Of a DNA stretch of 43,915 nucleotides, positions 1-8,017 are shown one piece after another. The notes beneath the pieces are model-generated. The model saw nothing but the letters and a program-made list of their open reading frames with translations. It did not search any database and was not told where the DNA came from. Origin of the DNA: Streptomyces tricolor. Lineage in GTDB: Bacteria > Actinomycetota > Actinomycetes > Streptomycetales > Streptomycetaceae. The stretch spans positions 1 through 43,915 of the forward strand of contig NZ_MUMF01000144.1 of NCBI RefSeq assembly GCF_002155905.1, in the 5' to 3' direction. Both the position numbers and the translations under genes were made by a program. Every line of letters begins with the position of its first letter. The stretch's first letter is position 1.

Positions 1-967
1 GGACGACGGGCCAGCCGTCCGAGGTCCAGGAGACCGGCGCCAGAGCGGGCATCCGGCCGCCGGGATAGGCGTCGACGAAGGCCAGGTAGTACCAGGCGCC
101 GTTCTGCGTCCGCACCAGCCCGCCCTGGTGCGGGACGCCACCGCCGGGGATCGGACCGGGCAGGTCGAGGAGCACCTGCCGCATCGTGTACGGCCCGAAG
201 GGACCGCTGGACGACTTCAGGATGTACTGCCCGTTCGCCGGCCGGGTCAGGAAGATGTAGTACTGCCCGTTGATCTTGTAGAAGCGGGAGCCCTCCAGGG
301 TGCCGACACTGGACGGGGTCGTGAACACCTGCTGGGTGCGGACCTGGGTGCGGCCGTCGGGCGACAACTGGGCCACGTGGATGGTGGTGTTGCCGTACGC
401 GACGTAGAGGGTGTCGTCGGTGTCGACGAGCAGCCCCGCGTCGTAGTACGGCGTGCTGAGCGTCGTCAGCCGGTTCCACGGGCCCTCGACGGCGGTGGCG
501 GTGTAGATGTAGGTCCGGGCGAAGTCGATCTGGCCCAGCCAGTAGAACGTCCTGTTGCTCGGCCGGTAGGCCAGTGACGAGGCCCAGATGCCCCGGACGT
601 AGCCGCGCGCACCGTTCAGGTCGTACTTGGCGCCGAAGTCGAGGACGGGCACCGAGTGACCGGCGATCTCCCAGTTCACCAGGTCGTAGGAGCGCAGGAC
701 GGGCGCGCCCGGCGAGTAGTGCATGGTGGAGGCCGAGGCGTAGTAGGTGTCGCCGACCCGGATGACGTCGAGGTCCGCGAAGTCCTGCCAGATCACCGGG
801 TTGGTGTACGACGCCGCGGCTGCGCCGGCCGGGCCTGTGGCCGGGGCGGCGGCGCTGGGGGTGGCTGCGGCCGGAGGGAGGAGCGCGCCGGCGGCCAGGC
901 CGGTGGCGACCGCCAGCGCGCGACGACGCGACGGGTGATCGCTTTGATCAGAACATGACAGGTCCAT
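1..967 (-). CDS. Secreted glycoside hydrolase family 43 protein (partial, C-terminus outside window)
   Basis: Reading from an ATG at 967 down to the window edge gives 322 codons of a secreted GH43 five-bladed beta-propeller enzyme, a family acting on arabinose- or xylose-containing polysaccharides. The N-terminus carries a twin-arginine-type leader (SRRRALA, residues 13-19, followed by an Ala/Leu-rich stretch). The first blade shows the family block DFADLDVIRVGDTYY near residues 62-76, with the putative catalytic base Asp65. A later EGSRFYKINGQYY segment fits the catalytic-acid region. A GGAGGG ribosome site lies about 9 nt upstream of the ATG, which decides the start. The gene is divergent from the GH27 gene and shares a 321-bp control region with it. 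The C-terminus and any binding module are missing, and the exact substrate cannot be told from sequence. Confidence 0.85.
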   Translation of the reverse strand, partial: MDLSCSDQSDHPSRRRALAVATGLAAGALLPPAAATPSAAAPATGPAGAAAASYTNPVIWQDFADLDVIRVGDTYYASASTMHYSPGAPVLRSYDLVNWEIAGHSVPVLDFGAKYDLNGARGYVRGIWASSLAYRPSNRTFYWLGQIDFARTYIYTATAVEGPWNRLTTLSTPYYDAGLLVDTDDTLYVAYGNTTIHVAQLSPDGRTQVRTQQVFTTPSSVGTLEGSRFYKINGQYYIFLTRPANGQYILKSSSGPFGPYTMRQVLLDLPGPIPGGGVPHQGGLVRTQNGAWYYLAFVDAYPGGRMPALAPVSWTSDGWPVV

Positions 968-1109
968 GAGTGGCGTCCCTCCGGGGCGGGGGTGAGTGGA
1001 GCGGCTCTGTGTGTTCGGGATTTCGAATGTGGATCGACTTGTCGAGCAGATGGGATGATAGAGAGCTTGCCGAGGCCGTCAATCCCTCCCGCATGAATCG
1101 GCAGGGTCA

Positions 1110-1122
1110 TCGAAACATTCGA
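1110..1122. promoter_or_regulatory. CGAA-type operator candidate 1
   Basis: TCGAA-ACA-TTCGA is a perfect 5-3-5 inverted repeat in the divergent glycosidase promoter region. CGAAA-type palindromes have been noted upstream of Streptomyces xylanase genes; I use that only as an analogy. Confidence 0.45.
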
Positions 1123-1227
1123 GGTGGCATGCTCGTGTCGCCGCAGGTCCGTCCCTCGGCCGGCCCGGCCGCGCAGAGGGTTGACATGTCCGGGCGACTC
1201 TCTAACATCCGGGGGGCCGTAAGTTTC

Positions 1228-1248
1228 CGAATGGCATTCGAAATTTCG
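1228..1248. promoter_or_regulatory. Tandem CGAA-type operator candidates 2 and 3
   Basis: Two overlapping perfect palindromes sit 40-60 bp before the GH27 start: CGAAT-GGC-ATTCG (1228-1240) and CGAAATTTCG (1239-1248). Their position suggests repressor or activator binding over the promoter or leader of the alpha-galactosidase operon. Confidence 0.5.
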
Positions 1249-1288
1249 GACCCTCTGTCTCGGGCGCCCTCCCAGAAAAGGAGCCCTG

Positions 1289-2953
1289 ATGCCCCGACGA
1301 TCAGGCGGACGGCTGCTCCGCCTCCTCGCCGCCGCGGCGCTCACGGTCACCGCCTCCGCGACGGCCTCGGCCCCCTCCGCCGCCTCCGCCGCGCCGGGCA
1401 GTCCGGCCCTCACCCCACCGCTGGGCTGGAACAGCTGGAACAGCTTCGGGTGCGGGATCACCGAGGCCCAGGTGCGTCAGGCCGCCGACGCGATGGTGTC
1501 CTCGGGCATGCGGGACGCCGGCTACCGGTACGTGGTGGTCGACGACTGCTGGTTCGACCCCCAGCGCGACCCGGCGGGCAACCTGCGGGCCAACCCGACC
1601 AAGTTCCCCAGCGGCATGAAGGCGCTCGGGGACTACATCCACGGCAAGGGCCTGAAATTCGGCATCTACCAGGTGCCGGGCGAACGCACCTGCGCCCAGA
1701 CCGTGGGAACCTACCCGGGATCCACGGGCAGCAAGGGCCACGAGGCCCAGGACGCCGCCACCTTCGCCTCGTGGGGCGTCGACTACCTCAAGTACGACTG
1801 GTGTTCCTCCAGCGGCACGCGCGACGAGCAGGTCGCGCGGTTCACGCTCATGCGCGACGCCCTGCGTGCCACCGGGCGGCCGATCGTCTACAGCATCAAC
1901 CCCAACAGCTTCCACGCCATCACCGGCGCCACCTACGACTGGGGCGAGGTCGCCGACCTGTGGCGGACGACCGAGGACCTGCTCGACATCTGGCAGAACA
2001 ACAACACCAACAGCTATCCGATGGGCGTCGGCAACGTCCTGGACGTCACCGCGCCCCTGGCCGCGCAGTCGGGTCCCGGCCACTGGAACGACCCCGACAT
2101 GCTGGTCGTCGGCCGCCCAGGCCTGTCACTGACCGAGTCCCGCTCCCATTTCGCCCTGTGGGCCCTGATGGCTGCTCCGCTCATGGCCGGCAACGACATC
2201 CGCACCATGTCCGCCGACGTGAGCGCGATCCTGCGCAACCCGCGTCTGCTGGCGGTGAACCAGGACGCGCTGGGCGCGGGCGGGCGCCGGGTGCGCGACG
2301 ACGGCGCCACCGAGGTCTTCGCCAAACCCCTGGCGGACGGTTCGGTCGCGGTGGGCCTGTTCAACCGCGGCGACGGGACCGCGACACTCACCACCACGGC
2401 CGCACAAGTGGGCCTGTCGGGCGGACCGTTCACCCTCACCGACCTGTGGACCGGCGGCACGTCGAGCACGTCCGGGCAGATCTCGGCGAGCGTCCCCGCG
2501 CACGGCGTGGCCGTGTTCCGGGTGACCGGCGGCAGCCCGCTGGCCGCCACCACCTCGCGTCTGCGGGGCACCGCGTCCGGCCGCTGCGCGGACGTGGACA
2601 ACGCCTCCACCGCCGCCGGTGCCACGGTGCTGCTCTGGGACTGCCACACCGCCGCCAACCAGCTGTGGACCACCTGGGCCGGCGGCGAGATCCGCGTCTA
2701 CGGCGACAAGTGCCTGGACGCCTACGAGCGGGGCACCGTCGACGGCACCCGGGTGATCACCTGGCCCTGCAACGGCCAGGACAACCAGAAGTGGACGGTC
2801 CGCTCCGACGGGTCGATCCGCAACACCCACGCCGGACTGTGTCTCGACGCCGGCGGGGCCGGCACCGCCAACGGGACCCCGCTGGTCCTGTGGACCTGCA
2901 ACGGCCGGGACAGCCAGAAGTGGAATCGCGTCGGAAAGGGAGTCGCACGATGA
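1289..2953 (+). CDS. Secreted GH27 alpha-galactosidase with C-terminal ricin-B (CBM13) domain
   Basis: This 554-residue exported enzyme should hydrolyse terminal alpha-galactosyl (or possibly beta-L-arabinopyranosyl) residues. A Sec-like leader occupies residues 1-35. The GH27 barrel opens with PPLGWNSWNSFGC (43-55). VVVDDCW (82-88) keeps the two Asp residues of true alpha-galactosidases. YLKYDWC (166-172) supplies nucleophile Asp170, and WNDPDML (266-272) the acid/base Asp. A beta-sandwich follows to about 412. The tail (about 423-546) has repeated Q-x-W motifs (NQLW, NQKW, SQKW) of a ricin-type beta-trefoil carbohydrate-binding module. AAAAGGAG six nt upstream supports the ATG at 1289. The stop overlaps the next start (ATGA), so the esterase is translationally coupled. 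Arabinopyranosidase activity is the main alternative, but the retained DD pair argues against it. Confidence 0.92.
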   Translation: MPRRSGGRLLRLLAAAALTVTASATASAPSAASAAPGSPALTPPLGWNSWNSFGCGITEAQVRQAADAMVSSGMRDAGYRYVVVDDCWFDPQRDPAGNLRANPTKFPSGMKALGDYIHGKGLKFGIYQVPGERTCAQTVGTYPGSTGSKGHEAQDAATFASWGVDYLKYDWCSSSGTRDEQVARFTLMRDALRATGRPIVYSINPNSFHAITGATYDWGEVADLWRTTEDLLDIWQNNNTNSYPMGVGNVLDVTAPLAAQSGPGHWNDPDMLVVGRPGLSLTESRSHFALWALMAAPLMAGNDIRTMSADVSAILRNPRLLAVNQDALGAGGRRVRDDGATEVFAKPLADGSVAVGLFNRGDGTATLTTTAAQVGLSGGPFTLTDLWTGGTSSTSGQISASVPAHGVAVFRVTGGSPLAATTSRLRGTASGRCADVDNASTAAGATVLLWDCHTAANQLWTTWAGGEIRVYGDKCLDAYERGTVDGTRVITWPCNGQDNQKWTVRSDGSIRNTHAGLCLDAGGAGTANGTPLVLWTCNGRDSQKWNRVGKGVAR

Positions 2954-4038
2954 CAAGGAACGGAACCGGGAAAAGGACGGCGTCCTTCTCATGGCCTTTA
3001 TGGGCCGCCGTGACCGCGATGCTGATCGTCCTGAGCACGGGCGGCACGGCACTGGGCCGGGACCTGAGCGGGAACACCCCGCCCACGGCCCCCCGCACAG
3101 CTGCCGCGACCGCCGCTCCCAGCTCCGGATGCGGCAAGACCCCCACCCTGACGAGCGGTACGCACACGATCCGGAGCGGCGGCAAGAACCGCACCTTCAT
3201 CCTGCGGATCCCCGGCGGCTACGACCGCAGCCGCCCCTACCGGCTGATCCTCGGGTTCCACTGGTGGGGCGGCACCTCCACCGACGTCGCCACGGGCCGC
3301 ACCGTGGAAACAGGCACCTGGGCCTACTACGGACTCCAGCGCCTGGCGAACGACAGCGCCGTCTTCGTCGCACCCCAAGGACTCGACAACGGCTGGGCCA
3401 ACGCCGGCGGGGAGGACGTCACCTTCGTCGACGACATGCTCCGGCGGATCGAGTCGGACCTGTGCGTCGACACCACACAGCGGTTCGCCCTGGGATTCAG
3501 CTACGGCGCCGCCATGTCGTACGCCCTCGCGTGTTCCCGCGCGACGGTCTTCCGCGCGGTCGCGATCCAGAGCGGCGGGCAGCTCAGCGGATGCAGCGGC
3601 GGCACCCAGCCCATCGCCTATTTCGGCGTGCACGGCCTCCGGGACAGCGTCCTCGGCATCTCCGGCGGACGGGCGATGCGGGACAGGTTCGTCAGGAACA
3701 ACGGCTGCACCCCCCAGAACCCGCCGGAGCCGGCACAGGGCAGCCTGACGCACCGGATCACCGCCTACTCCGGCTGCTCGGCCGGGCATCCGGTGGCCTG
3801 GGCCGCGTTCGACGAAGGACACATCGCCGCCCCGCAGGACGGCGCCCCCGGTGACAGCGGCTCCAGGACCTGGCTGCCGGGTGAGATCTGGACGTTCTTC
3901 ACCCTGACGGCCAGGAACGCCTCCCACCAGGCCACCGTCGCAACCGGCGCCCAGACCGACACCGGCTCCCGGGCCGTCCGCCCCGGCACCACCGCCCCGC
4001 CCGGCTCCTCCCCGCTGGACGGCACCCACCGCGACTGA
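2950..4038 (+). CDS. Secreted CE1-type (feruloyl/acetyl) esterase, LpqC/poly-hydroxybutyrate depolymerase-like
   Basis: This 362-residue alpha/beta-hydrolase begins at the ATG that overlaps the GH27 stop, although the open frame extends far upstream as a GC artefact. A hydrophobic N-terminal export segment (about 14-35) is followed by a Pro/Ala linker. The catalytic domain starts near Cys61 and contains ILRIPGGYD and LGFHWWGG, the oxyanion-side blocks of the CE1/PHB-depolymerase group. The nucleophile elbow is GFSYGA with Ser184. Asp232 (GLRDSV) and His291 (DEGH) are the probable triad partners. It would remove feruloyl or acetyl side groups from hemicellulose so that GH27 and GH43 can act, a role inferred from the neighbours. 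A low-complexity Pro/Thr tail ends the protein. Confidence 0.82.
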   Translation: MTRNGTGKRTASFSWPLWAAVTAMLIVLSTGGTALGRDLSGNTPPTAPRTAAATAAPSSGCGKTPTLTSGTHTIRSGGKNRTFILRIPGGYDRSRPYRLILGFHWWGGTSTDVATGRTVETGTWAYYGLQRLANDSAVFVAPQGLDNGWANAGGEDVTFVDDMLRRIESDLCVDTTQRFALGFSYGAAMSYALACSRATVFRAVAIQSGGQLSGCSGGTQPIAYFGVHGLRDSVLGISGGRAMRDRFVRNNGCTPQNPPEPAQGSLTHRITAYSGCSAGHPVAWAAFDEGHIAAPQDGAPGDSGSRTWLPGEIWTFFTLTARNASHQATVATGAQTDTGSRAVRPGTTAPPGSSPLDGTHRD

Positions 4039-4174
4039 GCGCGGTGCCCCCCGGAGACCATCTCCGCGCGCTTGCCCGCCGTCCGGCTGCCCTTGCGCCC
4101 TGCGCGACCCCGCCGCCGACGAGCAAGCGCGCGATGACCGGCTTCCGCCACGAGGACCGAGCAAGGAGACACGG

Positions 4175-5335
4175 ATGAAGGGAACGTCGATGACACGCAG
4201 GGCGCCGTGGCAGTGGCGCGGCAGGCCGAGGGCGGTGCTGACCGCGGTGGTCTCCCTCTCGGCGGTGCTGTCGTCCGCCTGGGGCACGGCGGGCACGGCG
4301 CAGGCGGCCACCGCGGACCGACCGGTCCCTGCCACGGGAGTGCTGGCGCAGGTGCACACCGCGGGGCGGGTCCAGGACGCGGGAGAAACGGTGCGGTACA
4401 GCTGGCCCGGCGTGTACTTCGAGGGCATCGTCAGGGGCACCGGCGTCGGCATCGTGCTCGACGACCCGGCCGCCGACTACGACGTCCGGATCGACGGAAC
4501 CACCATCGCCACGCTGGTCGCACCCGGTGACACCACGCACTGGATCAACGGCCTGTCCGACACCACGCACACCGTCCGGCTCGTCAAGCGCACCGACAGC
4601 CCCGGCGACACCAGCACCTTCGGCGGCTTCCTCGCCGCGCCCGGCGGTGCCGTGCTGAGCAGACCGGCGGCCCGCGACCGCCAGATCGAGTTCATCGGAG
4701 ACTCCCTGACCGTGGGCTACGGCAACCTCTCCACCTCCCGCGAGTGCACCTCGGACCAGGTCAGACGGACCACCAACGCCGACGTCGGCTACGGCGCCCT
4801 CACCGCTCGGCGACTGAACGCCGACTACCAGATCAACGGCTACTCGGGGCTCGGCATGGTGCGCAACTACAACGGCGGCTCGCCGGACGTCACGTACCGG
4901 ACCTTCTACGACCGCGCCCTGCTGAACGTGCCCGGCGACGTCTGGCAGAACCCGGGCACCTGGCGCCCGCGGCTCGTGGTGGTCAACCTCGGCACCAACG
5001 ACTTCTCGACCCCCGTGCGCCCCGATGAGCCATGGACGCCGGACAGCCTCGCGGCGGCCTACCGCACCGCCTACCGCGACTTCCTCCAGAAACTGCGGAC
5101 ACGCTACGGGACCGGCACCATCCTCGTGGCCGTCGGCACCGGCCAGTTCGCCGCCCACGTCCAGCAGGTGGTCAAGGCCCGCAACGACGCCGGCGACCGT
5201 GGGGTGCGCTACTGGTTCCTCGACGACACGGGACTGGACTTCCAGGGCTGCCACTGGCACTACTCGGCCCACGACGACCGACTCATCGCCGACCGCCTCA
5301 CGTCCTTCATCTCGGGTCTGCGCCTGAACTGGTGA
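4175..5335 (+). CDS. Secreted CE2-type SGNH acetylesterase
   Basis: This 386-residue exported esterase probably removes acetyl groups from xylan or other hemicellulose. A signal segment spans about 18-46, ending in TAQAA. Residues 50-165 form a jelly-roll-like N-terminal domain as in CE2 enzymes. The SGNH domain follows: FIGDSLTVGYG with nucleophile Ser177, a central Gly/Asn region, NLGTND (271-276), and a C-terminal GCHWHYSAHD block (359-368) carrying the catalytic His. The usual Asp before W-H is His360, which is tolerated in CE2 because some members use a Ser-His dyad. AAGGAG at 4162-4167 supports ATG 4175; an inner ATG at 4190 is less well placed. It lies 136 bp after the CE1 gene and may belong to the same operon. 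Confidence 0.88.
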   Translation: MKGTSMTRRAPWQWRGRPRAVLTAVVSLSAVLSSAWGTAGTAQAATADRPVPATGVLAQVHTAGRVQDAGETVRYSWPGVYFEGIVRGTGVGIVLDDPAADYDVRIDGTTIATLVAPGDTTHWINGLSDTTHTVRLVKRTDSPGDTSTFGGFLAAPGGAVLSRPAARDRQIEFIGDSLTVGYGNLSTSRECTSDQVRRTTNADVGYGALTARRLNADYQINGYSGLGMVRNYNGGSPDVTYRTFYDRALLNVPGDVWQNPGTWRPRLVVVNLGTNDFSTPVRPDEPWTPDSLAAAYRTAYRDFLQKLRTRYGTGTILVAVGTGQFAAHVQQVVKARNDAGDRGVRYWFLDDTGLDFQGCHWHYSAHDDRLIADRLTSFISGLRLNW

Positions 5336-5753
5336 GCACGGCGCCCGGCCGGGAGCCGATGTGCGCACCCTCGTCGCACAGCAGGTGGCACTGCCCTACG
5401 TCCTTCCACCAGCCGCTCTGGGGCGCGCACAGGTCCGGCCCTTGTGGTTCGCGGGTGTGCGCTCAGTTCGTGACAGCCATGTGAGGGAGGCCGATGCGGT
5501 GTGCCCTGCTCGGTCGAGCCCAGTGGTACGCCGGCCGTTCCGTGGATGTGCCGTGGTGGTCACCGTCGTCGGTCCGGAGCCCACGAGTTCCGGAAGGCAG
5601 GAAGCTACGTGGTCATCACCGGCTTTTCGGGCCGGTGAGCGGAGTAGTGTGAAGACACCGGGAGTTTTTCGCGCACCGGCTCCGCTGCGGGTGCCGTTCC
5701 CGGTGATCGACAACGCCGGGCCGCACCCACGAGCCCGGGGACAGGTCCGCGCC
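5336..5753. other. Intergenic region between the carbohydrate and stress loci
   Basis: About 420 bp with open frames but no recognisable protein. It contains one clear hairpin at 5616-5638 and otherwise nothing I can support. Confidence 0.5.
5616..5638 (+). terminator. Hairpin, possible terminator
   Basis: A perfect 8-bp stem (TCACCGGC/GCCGGTGA) with a 7-nt T-rich loop lies 280 bp after the CE2 gene and 115 bp before the DUF5994 gene. It could end transcription of the esterase mRNA; no T-run follows, as is common in Streptomyces. Confidence 0.35.
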
Positions 5754-6290
5754 ATGCCCGTGACCATTGACCGTACGACATCGAGCAGGCGCGCACCGCC
5801 GCCGACGGCTCGTTTGTCCGTGGCGCCCATGCCGGGCGGGCTGGACGGCATGTGGTGGCCTCGCTCGCGTGCCCTCACCCGCGAGCTGCCGTCCTTGACG
5901 GCCGCATTGGGCGATCTCTGGGGTCGTATCACGGGTGTCACCGTGCACCCGGCCTACTGGCCCGTCCTGCCGCACTGGGTGTCCGCCGCCGGGCGCACCG
6001 TGCAGGTGGGCTGGTCCATCGAGGGGCAGGATCCGCACAGACTCACTCTCTCCTCCGCCGACGGCCGCCGGGACGTGCTGGTGATCCCGCCGGAAACCGG
6101 TGCGGACGCCGCCGCCCGGCTGATGGCCGGCGACGGCATCGATGCCCCGGCCGCGGAGGAGGCAGCAGACAGGATAGATGCCCGAAACAGGGAACAAGCG
6201 TGGGAGACCGACGGCGGAGCAGGCCAACCGTCGTCCCTGCGCCGGCCCCCCGACCGGCGGGCGAAGGCCCCGGAGGTGAGAGAACCATGA
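5754..6290 (+). CDS. DUF5994 family protein (copy 1)
   Basis: This 178-residue protein of unknown function has the DUF5994 signature: a GGLDGMWWPRSRAL block near residues 28-41, then ELPSL, an RITGVTVHPAYWP segment, and a C-terminal RRDVLVIPPET strand ahead of an Ala-rich helix. The open frame begins at 5361, but similarity to the second copy starts only here, so ATG 5754 is preferred; GGGGACAGG upstream is a weak ribosome site. The family is common in streptomycetes near stress and sigma-factor genes. It overlaps the next gene by ATGA. A paralogue lies 0.8 kb downstream. The charged tail after residue 140 is probably disordered. Confidence 0.75.
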   Translation: MPVTIDRTTSSRRAPPPTARLSVAPMPGGLDGMWWPRSRALTRELPSLTAALGDLWGRITGVTVHPAYWPVLPHWVSAAGRTVQVGWSIEGQDPHRLTLSSADGRRDVLVIPPETGADAAARLMAGDGIDAPAAEEAADRIDARNREQAWETDGGAGQPSSLRRPPDRRAKAPEVREP

Positions 6291-6814
6291 CTGTCATCGC
6301 CGTGGCCGTACTGCTCGTCCTGATCGCCGTCGGAGTCGTTCTGATCCACCAGCTCAACGGTCAGCACGCCCAACGGATCGCTGCCTTCCACTACAGCGAT
6401 GTTCTGCCGGGGGTCGGGCGCCGACCCCGGAGGCACCGTCGGCCGGCGGTGGACGCGAGCGTTCCGACGCGCCCCGCCGCGACGGCGACCGCGGATGACA
6501 TCGTCGTCGGCCCGACCATGGGCAGGAGAGGAAGGCGCGTCATGTCGATTCTGCGAGATCGGAAGACGTACCGCGAGAGGATCATGCAGGCCCTGTACCA
6601 AGCCGCCGAGGGCAATCGGCTCCTGGGCGTCGATGGGGTGAAGCTCCGCACCGACCTCGGTATCCCTGAGCAGGACATGGCCGCTGCCTGTATGTACCTG
6701 GCGGACGAAGGCTGGGTCGTCGTGGACTGGGGGAGGGGCAATACGCCCGCGATGATCACACTGACGCACCGGGGGATCCGGCAGATGGAGACGGAAGAGG
6801 AAGGGCGTGGCTGA
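6287..6814 (+). CDS. Membrane-anchored winged-helix-like protein
   Basis: A 175-residue protein whose ATG overlaps the upstream DUF5994 stop (ATGA) and is preceded by GGAGGTGAG, a strong ribosome site. Residues 2-23 are one long hydrophobic segment (VIAVAVLLVLIAVGVVL), so the N-terminus is probably membrane-bound. A basic linker follows. From about residue 86 there is a compact domain with helices RERIMQALYQA, LRTDLGI and AAACMYLADEGWV, then a beta-wing and THRGIRQME, resembling small winged-helix domains. An internal ATG at 6542 with GGAGAGGAAGG upstream could start the C-terminal domain alone, so two products are possible. I do not recognise a named family. Confidence 0.65.
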   Translation: MTVIAVAVLLVLIAVGVVLIHQLNGQHAQRIAAFHYSDVLPGVGRRPRRHRRPAVDASVPTRPAATATADDIVVGPTMGRRGRRVMSILRDRKTYRERIMQALYQAAEGNRLLGVDGVKLRTDLGIPEQDMAAACMYLADEGWVVVDWGRGNTPAMITLTHRGIRQMETEEEGRG

Positions 6815-6937
6815 GCCGCCGCGCCGGCTGCTCCGGCCGAAGCGAACCTGCACAAGGATGGTTCATGTCGGATTAATCCCTTTGGCGTAACCTGGAAAGC
6901 GGGTCGGCGCACTCTCACGTGCAATGACCCGGAAGGG

Positions 6938-6965
6938 CGGCTCCGGCGGGTTCACGCCGGAGCCG
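6938..6965 (+). terminator. Strong hairpin terminator
   Basis: A perfect stem (GGCTCCGGCG/CGCCGGAGCC, plus a closing C-G pair) with a 6-nt loop lies 124 bp after the winged-helix gene and before the second DUF5994 gene. It probably separates the two transcripts. Confidence 0.6.
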
Positions 6966-7098
6966 TTGCCTGTTTCCCTGACCGCGTTCTGCGGCGGGAC
7001 GCTCGTGCGGGCGTCGTGCGGAGTACGGTGAGGTAGCAGGGTCGTATCGCGGTCGCATGCTCTGCGGTCGCACTGCTCTCCGCGGACGGGCGGACATC

Positions 7099-7578
7099 AT
7101 GGCCGACACCCCCGACTTCGCCAGGTTCCTGCCGGACGCCGTTCACCGGTCGGTGAGACCGGGGACGGCCCTGCTGCGACTGGAGACGACACATGCACGC
7201 GAGGGAATCCTGGACGGTGCCTGGTGGCCACGGTCCCGGGACATCGGTGCCGAGCTCCCCTCGCTGATCTCCGCGTTGACCGAGCATCTCGGGCCTGTCA
7301 CCCGGGTCGGTCTGGACGGCAGTGCGTGGGACGGACTGCCGACCCGGGTGGTGGTCGACGGCCGGGTCGTCCACATCGATTCCTTCCCGGTCGGTGACGA
7401 CACCGTCCTCATCACCCGGGGCGAGCGGGACCTCTTCTCTCTGTTGCTGGTCCCTCCGGACACGTCGCCCGACGCGGCGCGCGCCGCGATGGCCCGGGCC
7501 GTACGGGCCGACAACGTCACCGGGGCCGGCCAGATCCTTCTCGACACCGGTAGCGACACGCCGCCTGCGCCGACCTGA
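7099..7578 (+). CDS. DUF5994 family protein (copy 2)
   Basis: This 159-residue paralogue of the 5754-6290 product shares GILDGAWWPRSRDIGAELPS, the RVGLDGSAWDGLPTRV segment, the FPVGDDTVLITR strand and a final SLLLVPPDTSPDAARAAM helix. ATG 7099 fits the family start better than the upstream in-frame ATG at 7057; no strong Shine-Dalgarno is visible. The two copies are divergent enough to be old duplicates. Function is unknown. The next gene on the right is on the opposite strand, so it is transcribed alone, convergent with the DUF6131 gene. Confidence 0.75.
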   Translation: MADTPDFARFLPDAVHRSVRPGTALLRLETTHAREGILDGAWWPRSRDIGAELPSLISALTEHLGPVTRVGLDGSAWDGLPTRVVVDGRVVHIDSFPVGDDTVLITRGERDLFSLLLVPPDTSPDAARAAMARAVRADNVTGAGQILLDTGSDTPPAPT

Positions 7579-7777
7579 CAGCCACGGGACCGACTCCCCG
7601 TGAGCCTGTGAACTCCCTCCCGCTGCCACCTGATCGGCGAGCGTCCGTTCCGTACCCGTCGCCACGACGGGGCCGCCGACCTGTGGCCGCTGGCTCTGCT
7701 CTACGGGCATCCGCGTGGCCAGCGGGCCGGGGGATCGGTGGCCAGCCGTGCGGCGGCGACCAGCTGCGCGGGAGCGA

Positions 7778-7933
7778 TCACCAGTAGTGGCGCCGACCGG
7801 CGACAGCGTGTCCCATCGCGCCGAGGACCCACAGGATGGCTCCGACGACCACCAGGATGATCCCGATGGTCCACAGGATGGATATCCCGGTGAGGAAGCC
7901 GACGACAAGCAGAATGATGCCCAGGATGATCAT
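7778..7933 (-). CDS. DUF6131 small membrane protein
   Basis: A 51-residue protein made almost entirely of two hydrophobic segments (MIILGIILLVVGFLTGI and ILWTIGIILVVVGAILWVLG) and ending in AGRRHYW, the hallmark tail of the DUF6131 family. The minus-strand ATG at 7933 has AGGGAGAAAACC just upstream, which decides the start. Such peptides are usual companions of Asp23/AmaP-type envelope stress genes in actinomycetes, and the next genes on this strand are exactly those. Biochemical role unknown. Confidence 0.8.
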   Translation of the reverse strand: MIILGIILLVVGFLTGISILWTIGIILVVVGAILWVLGAMGHAVAGRRHYW

Positions 7934-8017
7934 GGTTTTCTCCCTTGGGGGGTGCCGATTCCCCGCCAACTGCGAGGGAATGCAAGCGCGTCGAGGTGGG
8001 AACGGTCGGTCCCTTCC

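Larger units (their letters stand above)
968..1288. promoter_or_regulatory. Divergent control region of the GH43 and GH27 genes
   Basis: This 321-bp stretch separates two divergently transcribed glycosidase genes and contains no plausible gene. It holds several CGAA/TTCG palindromes (1022-1027, 1110-1122, 1228-1240, 1239-1248). Ribosome sites lie at both edges: GGAGGG before GH43 (minus strand) and AAAAGGAG at 1277-1284 before GH27. A shared operator for coordinated induction by a sugar is inferred, not shown. Confidence 0.6.

Noticed and set aside
128..577. Plus-strand open frame at the left edge
   Set aside because: It lies antisense to a clear GH43 protein.
970..4038. A single open frame of about 1000 codons on the plus strand
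   Set aside because: The part before 2950 is the shifted frame of the GH27 gene and encodes Arg/Pro/Gly-rich nonsense; only the last 363 codons (CE1 esterase) are real.
4039..4068. Terminator between the CE1 and CE2 genes
   Set aside because: Only short imperfect stems (GGAGA/TCTCC) are present, and the two genes may be co-transcribed.
3899..5368. Long minus-strand open frame over the CE2 gene
   Set aside because: It is the complement of a strongly matching SGNH esterase and has the Gly/Val/Ala-rich composition of antisense frames in high-GC DNA.
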